Assembly: GCA_030407085.1 (NCBI GenBank)
Contig: CM059586.1
Location: forward strand, 14,464,001-14,528,000
Source: Trichopria drosophilae
Lineage: Eukaryota; Arthropoda; Insecta; Hymenoptera; Diapriidae
DNA length: 64,000 bases
Reading direction: 5' to 3'
A program made the position numbers and the translations under genes. The notes under the pieces were generated by a model. The model saw nothing but the letters and a program-made list of their open reading frames with translations. It did not search any database and was not told the origin of the DNA. Each line of letters opens with the position of its first letter. Position 1 is the first letter of the stretch. Below are positions 47,653 through 60,059 of the stretch, piece after piece.

Positions 47653-48051
47653 TCAATTGTGAATATTTAATCTCAAAACTGCCATATACCACTTTCTTGA
47701 CCGAAATTTATATCGCTCATTTCACATCGTAAAGTAATGATTTCTTAATAATTATTGCCTAAAAAGGTTATTGATATCCAATTTAAAACTAGTTACAAAA
47801 GCAACATGCCCTAACTTATTACATCTAAAGAATTCTGAGGTTTACTGTAAATTTCGCTTCGAAGAAAATTTCTTACTTATTAAGAACCAGGTCAGTTAAC
47901 ATTCTCCTTCTATTTACTAAAATGGGAACAATAGAATCATCGATATCATTAATTTTGTAATTTATAAAAAAAAAATTGTCGATCAAGGTATATTTTTCTT
48001 GGAAGTAAGTTAATTTGAACATTTCCTCTGATCAGAAGTCATCGAGAACAA
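47653..48051. other. AT-rich DNA, nothing recognised
   Basis: No gene, RNA or repeat is visible. Confidence 0.5.
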
Positions 48052-48306
48052 ATATATACCCGTCCTAAGTTATATACTTGCCGCGTCAGACTAGTCTCTT
48101 CCCATTCTCACCCACCACATTATTTCGTTACGCATTGCCCCGCCTCCCTCGCAGTATTCGGCACAGATCGGAAAACCTCGCAACGCTTCGGTTAAACATA
48201 TGCTCAACGAGAAAATATAGAAGTGGAGTGGTAAGGAAATATAATTTAGGAAAATCTACCGCTACTTTGTCAGAATTAAGCATATAACTTAGGGCATGGA
48301 GTACTG
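48052..48306. mobile_element. Diverged Tigger/pogo-like MITE
   Basis: Read from its right end it starts CAGTACTCCATGCCCTAAGT then TATATGCTTAA, closely matching the left end of the element at 43435 (CAGTAGTCC...CTTAAGTCATATGCTTGAG). The left end is decayed but keeps CCTAAGTTATATACTTG. No clear TA on the left. Confidence 0.6.
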
Positions 48307-48785
48307 CACTGCCTCAAAGTGTATTTAGAACGATAGGTTATTTTTTCTTATAATTAGAACAACTTTATTACCCGTTAATTTATTGCTAATGGAACACCAC
48401 ATATGTCTTATGTTATATATGGCCTTCCCATTACGGGTTCGATAAGAAAGAAGCTGCCCAATTACGCGTAAACATTACGTACTAACTAATTACGAGTTTC
48501 GTTTCTTTTGTAAAGTTGATAAAATGTCTACTCCAAAAGTAGGTTGGTGCTAGAAAGATATCTTTTCATGCATTTCTAAGGACACTGTAATGTACGTTTC
48601 ATATTTTACCATTCCATAGTTTACGGTTTTGAACAGTACTATTTGAACAATATAATTATTTTTAAGTTATTTTTAAGTAAGTTAAGATTATTGTTCAATA
48701 CATTTTTTATGACATGATGCATGATGACTAAATGGAATTTTATTTCAAATATAAATGTATATTTTTTCCATTACGTATTTTCATG
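48307..48785. other. AT-rich DNA before recursive splice site 2
   Basis: No gene is recognised. T-richness increases toward 48800, as expected upstream of an acceptor. Confidence 0.45.
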
Positions 48786-48815
48786 AATATTTTAATTTTT
48801 CTGTTTCAGGTGAGT
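48786..48815 (+). promoter_or_regulatory. Recursive splice site (ratchet point) candidate 2
   Basis: A T-rich tract leads into TTTTCTGTTTCAG|GTGAGT, with the junction at 48809|48810. As at 13918|13919, a near-consensus acceptor is fused to a consensus donor with no exon between, on the same strand. The upstream flanks of the two sites are otherwise different, so this is not a duplicated repeat. A further donor-like TTC|GTGAGT lies 35 bases downstream (48844|48845) and could define a short recursive exon. Function is inferred. Confidence 0.55.
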
Positions 48816-49090
48816 TTCTGCGTCATATCAGTATCTCCAATATTCGTGAGTCCTGTCGGAAGATAAACCGTATGTTGATTAATTATTGTAAATTAAAGTT
48901 TTATGTGATAATGTAATGTATAAGAGGATCATTAATTTTGACGCAAAAATTGTTCAGGAAAGTGATTAATTAAATTCTCCTTTTATTTCTTGATCTGAAA
49001 ATGGAAATAAAATTTTATTTAAGTTTGATATTGATAAGAAATGTTTTATTGAAACTGCAGTAAAAATATGCCATTTCAGGCGTTAATAGC
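48816..49090. other. AT-rich DNA, probable intron
   Basis: Nothing recognised between recursive site 2 and the next transposable element. Confidence 0.45.
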
Positions 49091-50057
49091 TTAACCCTTT
49101 AACCTTTAACGCTCAAGTGGCAAACATTTTAAAGTCAACTTCAAGCACGTGTCTTTCAATTATAACCCGTATGGAAAAAACATTGGGATACATATTCTTG
49201 TGTAAAAAAGTCTCATCTTTCGAATGGCATAGCCAAATTTATCAATAAATGACTGCAAAGTGTTTCTTTTTAACAATAAACAAATACAAACGCTGATTTT
49301 CGATTTTTTTTTTAAGGAATTTTTTTCAACGTTATCGGTACATAAGAACATTCTAAACCATCAGGATGCGGGACTCGAATGTTGTACTTCCAAAATGTAT
49401 TTTTAGATATTTTGATTTTCATTGTTAACCGATCCAAAATGGCGTCGGAATGCCCGAAATTATTGAATATGTACTTATGAAGTCTAATCTAAGTTTTAGC
49501 GGGAAAAATAACTTTTTACAGTTTCGTGGCAACAAATTAGACGCACATTAGCAAAATTAGCTCATACAATTGATTTTCAAGATGGCGGCCGTGATGAGTC
49601 AGCTAAAATAACGTATTTACCCAGCTTTATAGCCACTGTATAATGTTTAAACCTTCTTGCTCAATAGTTTTGTGAACTCTCAGGATCGTTAGATCTAAAT
49701 TCATTATTAGCTTATCAAAATTCAAAATGGCGAATGCAATATGGCGGACCACAAACTCGAAAACAGCGATTGAGGAAAAATAAAAAAATACTACTGTTTT
49801 CTACGTGAAATTTGGAATCAAAATACTTTTATTAATTTTCTCGCTCAGAGTAGCCGTTTTCGAGTAAAAATTTATCGAAATCGAAAATTCTCCTCCAATT
49901 CGTCAGTTATTCTTAAATTTAGCTATACAATTAAAAATATGAGACATTTTTACACAAGAATATGTATCCCAATATTTTTTCCACGCGGGTTATAATTGAA
50001 AGGCACGGGCTTGAATTTGACGTCAAAATTTTGGCCATTTGAGCGTTAAAGGATTAA
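49091..50057. mobile_element. 967-bp TTAA-flanked piggyBac-type non-autonomous element
   Basis: Terminal inverted repeats of about 150 bases: the left CCTTTAACGCTCAAGTGG and CATTGGGATACATATTCTTG match the reverse complement of the right end. TTAA stands at both outer edges (49091-49094 and 50054-50057). TTAA duplication with CCCTTTAACGCTC-like ends fits piggyBac-derived elements. The left end shows a small CCTTTAA duplication. The interior contains AAAATGGCG, AAGATGGCGGCC and ATGCAATATGGCGG strings, tying the dispersed AAAATGGCGGA repeat to this kind of element. No transposase frame. Confidence 0.7.
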
Positions 50058-50125
50058 ACTGAAGAAGAATTCCACCAAGTTGCCGAAATGTTTTTGAAGA
50101 CAATTTTTTGTTGTTTTTAATTATC
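50058..50125 (+). mobile_element. Second Penelope-type 3' tail fragment
   Basis: CTGAAGAAG (50059-50067) and CCGAAATG (about 50083-50090), with 17-19 bases between, match the layout of the tail at 29696-29727, including the preceding TAAA. It begins directly after the TTAA-flanked element. No RT sequence was recognised next to it. Confidence 0.4.
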
Positions 50126-53100
50126 CATTGGGACAATCTCAAGACAGAGTTTATATATAGAAAGTAACTATAAAGTTCCCAAGAATGGTATACATATTTT
50201 TAAATCACTTTGTTTCGTTCCCCTTATGTTCCTATCGACCAGGGAAATAATATATATTTGAACAAATGTATGGCAATTTTTCAAATGGCCATTACTGAAA
50301 GGACTCGCATGAAATTTAAGAAGCCATATCTGACGATCACTATAGAACCAACCCTAGCAACTTTACAGAACTATTAGGATCTGATCAACATTTTTCGATA
50401 CCCTCAATTTCAAAGTTCTTTATCATTTTTATGAGACACTTTTATATATTTTAATCCACTTTTATTGATAAATGTTTGTTTTGTGTATAAAATTTTTTAA
50501 TTAAGACTATTCCTACACGCTCTTTTCAAAAGTGGCACAGCGTAAATAGACGTAACAATATTTACTGCGTTCGTTAATACTATTCCCACAACTCTCTACG
50601 AATCTCGTATAATATACTTCTTTCAGGATTGAAAACAATTGTATTCCAAACGCGCGATTCGTAAATCTCCTTCACTCGCGAGGAATTTGAAACGCGACAT
50701 CGCGAAACGAGAGACGCGAAGTGTAAAGGAAAAACAATTCTTCGCCGATTTGAATCTCGTTTAAAAAAAACAGCACCGATTCATCCCGGTATTAATAGAA
50801 GCCGCCTCTTGTCTTCGCCGCGGGTGAGCCAGGGCATACCGCCTATATTTTCGGATTGCGTGAATCACGGGCAAATATAATAAAGTTTGCATCGCCCTTT
50901 AATTCTCGTTCGCGGCTGACCGCAATCGCAATCAACGCCGAGCATACGAGATCGTTTGCTCGGTCTCTGGAGGCTCATACGATGCGTTCCGATGAAATGA
51001 AGCTGTTCCGAAATGGCCGTTCAACATACGGGATGCGTATGAAATCGTGTGGTGCATTTAAAAATCGCTGAAACTCCTTTTCAAGGCCTGACCGTCGCAC
51101 GATAGCGTCTTTAACTCGTGAAAAACAATTCCAAATTTAAATTTATAATATACGATCTAAAATTGTTGCAGTAGGATTTGAAGTCGTGGGGCTAGAAAAT
51201 AGGAAAGTATGAAGACTGACGTCTCGAATAGAACCTACACTCTAACAGAATTGTTTGCGCGTTACAATATAAATTCAAGAAATCTTAAAGAGCCAAAAAA
51301 ACGACACTTCAAAGTTTAGTTTAACCATATGGAACTGGGGTATTGTTGAGGCCAAAGAAGTAATCCGCTTCGTGACGCTGGGATCGTCTAAGTGTCTCCC
51401 ACTCCTTGCACTATTTGCTCCGCCTATTCTCCCTTTCCACGCTTCAGATACGGATAGCGAAGAATGATTGCGTGATAGTGGGGGGTAAACAGGAGCTACT
51501 AGCGCAACCATACGGATTAGTCTATTCTCACTTCTAGCTCTCAAAGTGGTTAAATGCGAAATATCAGAACATAACATGAGCAGTGCCAGCCCTGTGAGAT
51601 TAGGATAATCTGCCCGCAGAACGTGCCTGCTGTTTTGCAATGTTATCATTAAATTTTAGTAGCTGCGGCTAAGGACTGTGTAAAAATATGTTTAACTGCA
51701 TGTGCTAACTTTCTTTGGTCCTGGACTTTCGTACTAGGAATTTAGATCATTAAGGCATTCTACAGTTCGCCAAGATAACTGACATTACAGATTATCTCCA
51801 AACTCTTTTGCCGCAAAAAGCATCAAAAACCAAATGGAAAATGTTTCAGTCTCATGGAAACTGTGTAGAGTTAATATTAACCTATATCTAATTAAACATC
51901 AGTCATTTCGGGACCTGGTAGCAACAACAATGGAATCAGCCAGATGTCAAAGGCAGACCAAATGATCGACCAGTCCGTTAAATGATTGAGATACGTATGT
52001 ATTTTACAATACCTTAATCCAACCACATGTTTTTTCCGTCGTCGCCAGTGTATCTTGATATAGTCATTTCCCTATTCACCTCTTCCCTCTCTGGTCCCAA
52101 GGCGCGACTGCAATTAAATCGTGAAACAACGGTTGAGAAGGGTGCTCGGCGAACCCTGAAAGATTCGAGGGGTTCACAGCTGTCGGTATTGTCGTTCTAA
52201 CACATTGGAGTATGTTCATTTCGTCCGACATTCCACTTTCCTAAAAGTGACATCAGGTACAGAAAAATGGCTTCCATTAAATTACGAGTGTCGGGACAGT
52301 CCTAGTGATATTTATGAGCATTTTTACAATAGTTTATCAGTTCAAAAATGATGTATTCATATCAAGACCGCTTATTTGCTTTGTTGAAGAATAACATACA
52401 TACGAATGCATCAAGTCCTGCTGATGATCTCAGCGTAAACATCTGAAATGAGTTGACGAGGACTCCGATTAACTCTGCAAAATCGCAGACTATCCCATTT
52501 GAAGGTACGAATAAAACGGTTTCGTTTAATGGCGCGATGGAAAAACGATGAGAAAAAGAGAGCTAACGGTAGAAACCCAGCATCAAGGTCGTTAGAATAC
52601 CAGCGCCTCCTGTCTCGCCTTATGGATCCGATCACTGGCTCTGGTGCCCAGAGATCCAGCATTTCCTGCAACAAGCTAATTACACGCAAGCTCTGGTCCA
52701 ACCTGTTTTTATCTATTCCCTCCTCAAGAGACCGTTTGATTTTAATCTAGTTATAAAGACGGCAGCACGACCCGACTTTGCCACGGTTTCTGTATTATCG
52801 ACGATGCTCGCTCTCTTATTAACCCGGTCTCTTCCCGTATCCTGTAAGGAACTCTACGTGCGTTGCGTGTCATAAGAGATGTTCCGTGAGATTTAGCTGA
52901 GGCGCTCGCCAGTATCGAGGAAACCATAAATTCTCGCTAGGGGTAACCCTACACTTAAACTGAGAGAAAACGAGTGGAAGGATGTGTACGGACACGTAGG
53001 AACCTGCAGGTCGATTCTAAATATACGCTCACCGTCGTGAGGCGTATACGAATGTAGAAATAGTGAAAAAGGGGCGCATTGCTATCGCTGCAATCAACCA

Positions 53101-56100
53101 GGTTTGAGGCATGTGAATGGCTTTCCGCTGACCGAATAAATTAATGCTAACTAAATTTAGGTCGATAGGTACGCCGGAGATTTATAGAACCGTTTAATCA
53201 GGTTTCCCTTTTTATTTTTATCGAACACCTAAATTGCTTCGCGAGTTATATCAGTATCTAAAATGCTTCGATCAGAATACCTCCACCGCAATGTGAAGAA
53301 TATTAATTTCTTAAGATCATAAATGTCATAAACTTTGCTCAATCGAGTTCCTTGGGGTGTTTGGGATTGCGAGAACAAATGGTCTTTTTTTAACTTAGCA
53401 GTCGCCAATTGTGTTCACGCCAAGACAGCGTGTTTTCATGACCAAAAAAATGAGGCCGCGCAAGAGTAAACGATAACGGGGAGATCTCCAAACCTCTTGA
53501 GGAGGGAAAGTAGGGTCTCGGCTCGAGTGGTTTCAAGATATAAGAAGGGGACGAAACGTTGTTTGACGAGATGGGGTGGAAAGGATAGAAGCGAAGGGGA
53601 GCCAGAGTCTGCGGTGGCAGATAAGAGTGGAGCCCTGTATTGGTTGGTGGATTTTGGGGTATGAGTAGGGACGGGAATGACAACACGAACCGCTGAAAAA
53701 AGATAATGACATAGAAAAATGAGGATGACGATACCGAGGGAAAAATACGACCAGAAGAAATGCAATAAATGAAATGAAAAAATGAAGATGCTTTTTAAAA
53801 TATCAGCGTCAGGCACACGTATATCCTTCATTCGGCAATAATATTAATAGCGATCACTCTGACTTGGGGACAAGAATAAAAAATGTTCCGTTTTTTAGTA
53901 AAATCCCAAATACCTTATACTTAATTTCAAGAAAGACAAGAAAAGAATTGTGGACACAGAGGAGAAGAAAGAAATAAGGCAGAATTGAAAGAAAGAACTA
54001 CCGTTTAATCTAGCTGCGGTTCTATCCAGGAGAAATTTATCATTCGATAAATTACTAGATATATATCAAGCACTTCCTCCTGGGACATCAATACTCGGGA
54101 TATGCTTCCGAATGCGCCCGCTACAGCGACGGCAAATTCCAGTCGAAATAACGTTATAAATTATCTAGTTCAGGTAATAATTACATGTGACAAGTATAAT
54201 TCGGAGACACCTTCAAAGTATCGGCAACTCCCTTAAAAATGAAGATATTTTATTTCCTATTCAATGAAGATATTTTAGAAAAAAAAATATTTCATTGCGG
54301 ACTTTATTTGCTATTAATCAGTAGGTTAGCAATTGCTGAACGAATATCTACGCAATACAATCCAAAATCGCCCGGTTGATATTATCAACCAACCACTTCG
54401 TCATGGATAGTCGACATTTTTCTGATGTATTGGTCTGGGTAAGCGCAGTAATTCGTTTCGGTTTTCTAGATCATTTAGGGTGAAATTTACCGAATGCTAC
54501 CATTCATCAGTCTTACTAATTTTCTGATACGATCGTTTGTTGTTTTGGAGCTCAACACGTAATAATACAAAATGGGTAATGCAAATCACATTTAAGGGGA
54601 TGCACTACTATTCTGTATGAACTTCGTGATTCGATGGAACTGTAAAGTAAAATAAAATGACTATATTAGAGCCGAAGACTGTTAACTATTATTAATTGAT
54701 ACATAAGGCTCCATTATTTCAGGACTAATGGGTTTCCTTCTAAGGTCGTATTGGCCGGAAAATAACTCCCTTGAGTCGAAGTGCGACAAGTGGCTTGCAC
54801 ATATAGATTTTCACTCGGTAATTGCTGGTTTATGATTCGTATCCCCTTAGCTAGTGTTTCTATGTATTCCTACACCCCTTTCGCTTTTACCTTAATGTTG
54901 TTTCGCTCACTCCATTAAAAGCTATGCTACTTGGTTCGTTTCACTCGCCGCACTTTGCGGTTGGACTTGCTCAAACTTTTCGAATCAGTCTTTCTCTTAC
55001 TACGGCAACAATTTCTTTCTTTCACTTATTCAACGAAATTAAGGAAGATTTTCAGTTATTGTTCCACTTCCAAAAGAACAATCAAAAAGGATATTCGAAC
55101 TTTGGAAACTCATCATTATGGCAGGGATGATACATTGGGTCATCAATGAAGAACCAATTTAGATTCTGGAATATTGGAATATTATATTATACATCAAAAT
55201 GATAGATTCGGTGACAGTCGTCGCACGTCGACGTGGTGTCATTAATCAAACCACTCTCGGGCAGTATCCAGCCGGTGGGTGATATACAAGTGGGCGCCAA
55301 GCCAGTTGGTAACCCTGGACCTTGGCTTGGAGAGTGTAACGTTACGTAATGCACTGCCGCCATATTACCTCGTGGTAGGTAGGGTATCAACCCCCCGTTA
55401 ACTGCAACCAGCAAGCAGCTTGACAGCAGCTCCGTTGGCTTTACCCTACGTAGGTAATACAGAGCCGTAATATATGACCTCCTCGTTAGGAAACAACATT
55501 ACGCCCCGGCTCTTGTGCAGGATTGCGCTGGAGTTAATTGACGAAGCTCGGGTACTTAACTTTGATATCTTTGTAAGATTTTTAGCCACTGCTTTCGTCT
55601 GTTATTGCTCGTCTCCGAATTTAGCACACTTAAATATCAATGTATTTTAATAATTCTAGCGGCTACTGAAAAGCCAGTACTGTCTTATTTGAAAATTGTA
55701 TTTTATATTTTGTACAAAATAAAATCATAAACGCCGGAAACGTTTTTTTTCTGTTATTGATAATAAGTCATAAAGATGGCATATATGGAGGACACTTCAA
55801 TAATATTTGTAATTTTACACCGATTGTTACGTCAATGCCCTTATTTATGGCCTTATCCCACATGGATCCATTTTAAACCAGTCAACTTCGAAAGCTCTCT
55901 CTCGAGACTATTGCTGCAGGTCATATGTCATTTTCAAACGAATGAATACCAATATATTATTCACTGCGTTATTATCTGTCGATAAGTTCCCCAAAAGTAT
56001 TCTAACAATATCCGCCACTTGGTGCAAAATTCCGTTTGAATTTCTGACTCAAACAGTCTCCAAACATTTTTCTGGCTGTTCCTCATAATTCATTAGACCA

Positions 56101-57180
56101 AGAGAATGGCGGGATATAACGGGCGAAAAAAGGAGGAAAGGGTCGAAAAATGACAAGCCCCTGCACGAGCCCACTCGTGGACTTTTGGGCATCGGCCTGC
56201 ATAAATTTTCAGGATTCAAGCGGTACTATTCGTCATCTGCTAGCCATTGATATATAAATGCTATTAATTTCCTCAAAAGGAATTCACCCACCCGTGAAAA
56301 GCCACCCTATTGAGACGTAGAAAAAAAAGGACGACGAAATTCATGTCTGACAATACAGTACAGATAGAGGTCGGCCTCTTTGCTTATTGACATGCACCCC
56401 TATTGGCTACTATTGTAGAACCACCTTTCCGAACCATAATAGGCCGCCGTGCAACCCTAAATGCCGAAAGGGCAAATGGCGATGTTTTCGACTCCTCTCT
56501 TATGGCGATACTTTTCGTATCCTTTGTTACGTATTTTTGTCTACCGAAGCTGGGATTAGTCGCGCATTTAACGTAATTTAATTTCAATTAAATCTTGGTT
56601 TGGCCATTCGTTATGGCCTCAATATTTTGATTATTCTCGTCATGGTATCTTTCAATTATACATTCTATTTCTCCTCCAAACATTTAATTTATGTAACATA
56701 TCATTTTTATAATTTATCATTTATGTATAATTATAAGTCGAATTAATTTTTCTTTAAAACTTACATTGCTACCCAAAATTAGTATTTATTTTTTAAGTTT
56801 AAGATGTATATATTTCATCAACATCCTTTCGTAAGATAACATTATTTTCTTGTTTTTTTTTTCAATTTTTAGCTAGGCTCTGTATATGATTTTTGTTTTA
56901 TTTGTCCTTGAATTTTTTTTTTGTTTTTTCATTTCTAATTGTTACCTTTTTCATTTCAGCTTTTACCAAATTCTCTCGTGCACGGCATATTTGTTGTTTT
57001 TGAATAGTACAAACATTTTTTGAAAATTAAGTGTACTTCCCAAAACGTTTCCTGTACGATTTTAATGGAAACTGGTACATTAACGTATTTTGAAGCTCTG
57101 ATTATGAAATGATAGTGACAAAAAATTAGCGAAGCAAAATACGCAAGTAAAATCTGCCGTAGGACGGAGGAGGAAAAAAT
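50126..57180. other. 7 kb noncoding DNA, nothing assigned
   Basis: Alternates AT-rich DNA with CpG-richer blocks (about 50640-51080, 52560-53060, 55220-55460). Frames up to 131 residues (for example on the minus strand near 53436-53831) are proline/serine/leucine-rich, overlap other frames, and carry no domain. No RNA gene or clear inverted repeat was found. 56640-57000 is strongly T-rich. Confidence 0.4.
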
Positions 57181-57320
57181 ATTGAAAGTTGAATCACTCT
57201 TTCAAAAGAGGGAATTTTCACTCTTTAAACGTGAAATTTCTCATTTCCTAGAGTGAAATTTCTTGGATTCACTCTAAGATAAAGGAAATATCACTCCTAA
57301 GGATTGAAAGTACACTAGTC
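57181..57320. repeat. GAGTGAAATTTCACTC-type repeat
   Basis: Repeated half-sites: TTGAATCACTCTTT, TTTTCACTCTTT, GTGAAATTTCTC, AGAGTGAAATTTC and GATTCACTCTAAG, in both orientations. The same style recurs at 61080-61200 and 61555-61625, so this is probably a dispersed family built of short palindromes. Confidence 0.5.
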
Positions 57321-58479
57321 TATAAAGTAAATCTAGTGCCACTATTTCTACTGTGATGTACATACATAAGAAAAAAATAATAAAAAAATTATTTTTTTCG
57401 ATTTTTAACACCCGACTATAAAAACTATATCGTTCGCTATATTTTAATTCAACAAGACGTCCTAATTAGTGAATCATCCGAATACTATTCGAGTTGTCTC
57501 CGCCATTGATCATTCTGTTTCTAAAGCGCTACTAAACTACAAGCACTCTTCCAAAACCTTCAGCATAAATATTTACAATATGTTTTGTAAAAATGGAAAA
57601 CTAATAAATTATTTAAATAATTTGGTATAAGATTAAAATGATTGCATTATGCGAATAAAAAAATTTGATAAATTAAAAAAAACTGTAATTTCTGGCGTAT
57701 TTTTTACTACTGGTTCCGAATATAACAATAAAAATTGGCAGTCGGGCACATTAATGTCACCATTTTAAATTATGATTAAAAAATCCACTTTCCGCGTATT
57801 TATTTTCAAAAATTCATCTGGGACGTAAAATTAAGTTAAATTAAAACGGGCAATACAACCCATTTTATCTAGACAGGTCCATTTATTAAATTCGCCGACT
57901 TTCAAACCCCAACAATAAGAGTACAGCCAAATGTCATGTAAATTCTCGTATTAACTAGTCCTGAATGATTAGTGGTCAGATTAGTATGAGGTGTGTACCT
58001 AAGGAGAGGGAGGGGTCAATACTTTTATGCTGCTCTAACCTTGCAGGTTTACATTATTACTTAACAATTGCAGGTATAGTTAATAATTGGCCCCAAGTGA
58101 CATTTCTTTCCCGTAAAATTACCGCAATAAGATAAATCCACCCCAACATAAGGTCATCTTTATGTTCAGATTTTGTTCATCTTCGTGGTCATCTTCCTGG
58201 TCCGTCTTTACTGTTTATTTTACGAAGAAAATATATGTAATTCGGTTATTCATGAAAGTAAAGTGATTAATATAATTGACCCTTATTGTTATAATACATT
58301 TTCATAATTTATTTACAAAATTATTTTTAAAAAATAAACTATGATAGTCGTGATAACCAATTTTATTTAATTTATTTTTTAATTAATTTGTCCAATACAA
58401 TGAGAATAAAACAATATTAGTATAAGTGGGATGAAAATCGAACCAAATGACTAAAATTCGAGTGGTCCTATACAACACA
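57321..58479. other. AT-rich DNA, nothing recognised
   Basis: Strongly AT-rich. Weak GCAG|GT juxtapositions near 58047 and 58073 lack a good donor. Confidence 0.45.
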
Positions 58480-58660
58480 AGGACGTCCACGGGATATCCC
58501 CAGGACGTCCCGACCAGGATGAGCTCCCTTACTGAGGACATCTTGATGACGTATAAATGTCCGCTCTTTCATTCCCCAGGACGTCCCGAGGACATCTCTA
58601 TCAGGGAATGTTACCGTTATCAAAGTATTTCTCATCCGTCCCAGGATATCGTGAAGAGCT
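58480..58660. repeat. GGACGTCC/GGATATCC-type repeat
   Basis: A cluster of palindromic units: GGACGTCCACGGGATATCCC, CAGGACGTCCCG, AGGACATCTTGATGACGT, CAGGACGTCCCGAGGACATC and CCCAGGATATCGTG. Units are spaced irregularly at about 20-60 bases. The open frames across it are incidental. Confidence 0.65.
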
Positions 58661-60059
58661 CCTCAGGATTCTCAAATATCCTCTTCTTTTGATATTCCGC
58701 CGCTCATTCTCATTGACATATCTTAATCGGGAGGTAAAAATATGCAACAGAAAAAAACTGTTTTTTCCCAGAGGTACCAAAACATCGCTCGAGTGTTTGC
58801 TTCAAAGCAATGGAAACTTTGTAAATGTTCATGCCAAGATAAACAAAAATTGCCTTGAGAGTCTCTCTCCATGCCAAGTGGTGTATACTTCCACGCAGCA
58901 TCTTTAAAAACAGCTTAGAAAGCGTGTTCGGAATGTCTCAATTATTATTATATTACCGTTTAATTCGATTGGATGGAGGAAGAACTACATCGATTTAATT
59001 TTCGAATCCAGTTTAATATCAGGCTATATCTCTAAGGGGGAATGGTGATATGAACACCAGGATATTTCTAATATTACGCAATAAACGAGGAGTCCGAAAG
59101 ACGCACACATCGTTCCAAAATCCCACCCTCGCATGGGATCGAGGAATGTCAGGATGGGATCACAGGGGGTACCTTGTGGAACACACCGTGTGGAAAGTGA
59201 GTGGGATTAGGTCGTAGGCCCCACCCTAAGATGCCTCTAACCCTCATCTAGGTCCGTCCCCCTATCCCTGTTGAAACCCCATCAGAAAAGAGGCAGGGGC
59301 AGTCCCGAGTGGTACTGGAAGCAGGTCCACCATAGTAAATCAGACAGTCGCAGGCGGTCCTTCTGATCTATCCGTGGTGGCGCTACCAGCCAAAGTTCAC
59401 CCGAGTAAAAGTCGCGAAATAACTCTCGGCGTAACTCTATATCTAGTCCTCGGAATCGCCTCATGGCTCATAAATGCCTCGTAACTTAGCCCCGTGGCAC
59501 GCGTCTCGGTCTTATACCGAATTCGAGTGAGACAGAGGGAAATCATGAATGAGTGAATGAGAGAGAGTGTCTGTGAGAGAATGAAACTGCATTCACTCGA
59601 GATCTTTTAGTAAAGTGCTTCCGGTTAAAGGAAAGTTTCGCGTGTGTGTCAAGTCGTGAGATAATGCTGTCAACATGACCTTCTCCACGCTCCGATACTC
59701 CCAAAGGTACGGTAGGAGGCACTTTTACGATACTTCTGTTTAAAGAGTTCCGATTCTATTTCGAGCCCGTGGGGAGGGAATAGACTTTTCGAATTTACGA
59801 CTTTATACTTTAAATCCCTGTTGTGAAAATTGAACGATTGAATTGGAACGCGCCGCGGTAGCCGGTACTAAAGTGCCACGTTAAAACGTAAATTGGGAAT
59901 GGATTTATGGAAATGACGAGATCGTAAATTTGCGGTTTCTCAAGTTTTCGTTTTTTTACTTGCCTAATTGGTTTTAGTTTGATTTTTGGAATTCCTGACT
60001 AGATTTTTAAAGCTGTTTTAATACCTACCGCCGTACTGCGAGATATGGATATTAAGATT
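58661..60059. other. Noncoding; unassigned GC-rich block
   Basis: 59090-59500 is GC-rich with sharp edges and contains a 60-residue minus-strand frame (RRFRGLDIELRRELFRDF at its start) that looks protein-like but matches no family I know. GAGTGAATGAGAGAGAG simple sequence lies near 59550. Could be a transposon fragment. Confidence 0.4.

Noticed and set aside
47327..47692. 121-residue minus-strand open frame
   Set aside because: Spans one arm of the 46.9-47.6 kb inverted repeat and the opposite arm does not preserve it.
53390..53831. Proline/serine-rich minus-strand frames
   Set aside because: Two overlapping frames in different phases over a purine-rich + strand; a compositional effect.
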